Assembly (NCBI GenBank): GCA_900540735.1
Contig: UQHB01000010.1
Location: 4,897-68,896 of the forward strand
Reading direction: 5' to 3'
Length of the DNA: 64,000 nt
DNA from: an uncultured Megasphaera sp.
GTDB taxonomy: Bacteria > Bacillota > Negativicutes > Veillonellales > Megasphaeraceae
Part shown: positions 63,946 through 64,000 of the stretch, one piece after another
How the letters are laid out: each line of letters opens with the position of its first letter
How positions within the stretch are numbered: position 1 is the first letter of the stretch
The notes under the pieces: model-generated
Seen by the model: the letters and a program-made list of their open reading frames with translations, nothing else
The model's database searches: none
Told to the model about the DNA's origin: nothing
Position numbers and translations under genes: made by a program

Positions 63946-64000
63946 GGTGTAGAATAAAGATATGACCAAATACCTATCTACACCTTCAGATTATACAAGA

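Noticed and set aside
1..64000. CRISPR array, tRNA or rRNA genes
   Set aside because: No regularly spaced direct repeats and no cloverleaf or rRNA-like sequence were noticed by eye; a scan with tRNAscan-SE and a CRISPR finder would settle this.

Overview
The window looks like chromosomal DNA of a Gram-negative member of the Firmicutes (class Negativicutes), most probably Megasphaera or a close relative. The butyryl-CoA dehydrogenase/EtfB/EtfA cluster and the 52-residue rubredoxin resemble, from memory, the characterised Megasphaera elsdenii proteins. The genome also combines Firmicutes-type features (T-box leader before thrS, RbgA, strong AGGAGG ribosome sites) with outer-membrane beta-barrel proteins. 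The taxonomic call comes from recognising protein families, not from a database search.

Layout. 1-2.2 kb: comM (cut by the window edge) and dprA, competence/recombination genes on the + strand. 2.4-15.2 kb: one long minus-strand block that reads, in transcription order, rbgA-rnhB, a three-gene FecCD-type ABC importer, then anaerobic cobalamin genes cbiD-L-F-G-H-J-ET-A-C. 15.3-24.2 kb: thrS with its T-box leader, bcd-etfB-etfA for butyrate formation, a Nudix hydrolase and leuS. 24.3-29.7 kb: a GH18 protein, lgt, an aldo/keto reductase, an outer-membrane protein, ogt and tatA. 29.7-34.8 kb: a stress-type cluster with three MerR-family regulators, a Tat-exported DUF362 protein, a carboxymuconolactone decarboxylase-like protein and a thioredoxin-fold protein without its cysteines. 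Several genes here are frameshifted or deleted (lipoprotein, flavodoxin, cupin). 34.8-38.0 kb: P1 peptidase, dCTP deaminase, pyrD and pyrK.

38.1-43.1 kb is an accessory scrap-yard. It holds a dead fragment of a spermidine-synthase-like membrane protein, an apparently intact Fic protein, a decayed HigB/HigA-ImmA toxin-antitoxin pair, a possible transposon tail with large palindromes, the barrel end of a porin, phage immunity-region regulators and a serine recombinase broken in at least three places. 43.2-53.8 kb: gatCAB, a CoA-transferase and the purine operon purE-F-M-N-H-D, which starts with a strong promoter and an attenuator-like leader. 53.9-64 kb: glutathione peroxidase, a truncated alpha-hydroxy-acid oxidase, rubredoxin, a secreted DUF3298 protein, uvrB-A-C, and at the right end a DUF4258/YgiT zinc-finger pair that looks like a toxin-antitoxin module.

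The best candidates for something undescribed are regulatory. First, the purE leader has three mutually exclusive hairpins, a 14-codon open frame with its own ribosome site, and no recognisable riboswitch. Second, two pairs of near-identical promoters/operators tie the MerR genes to the oxidoreductase-type genes around them. Third, a long imperfect palindrome lies between the convergent dprA and cbiC. I saw no CRISPR array, tRNA or rRNA gene.
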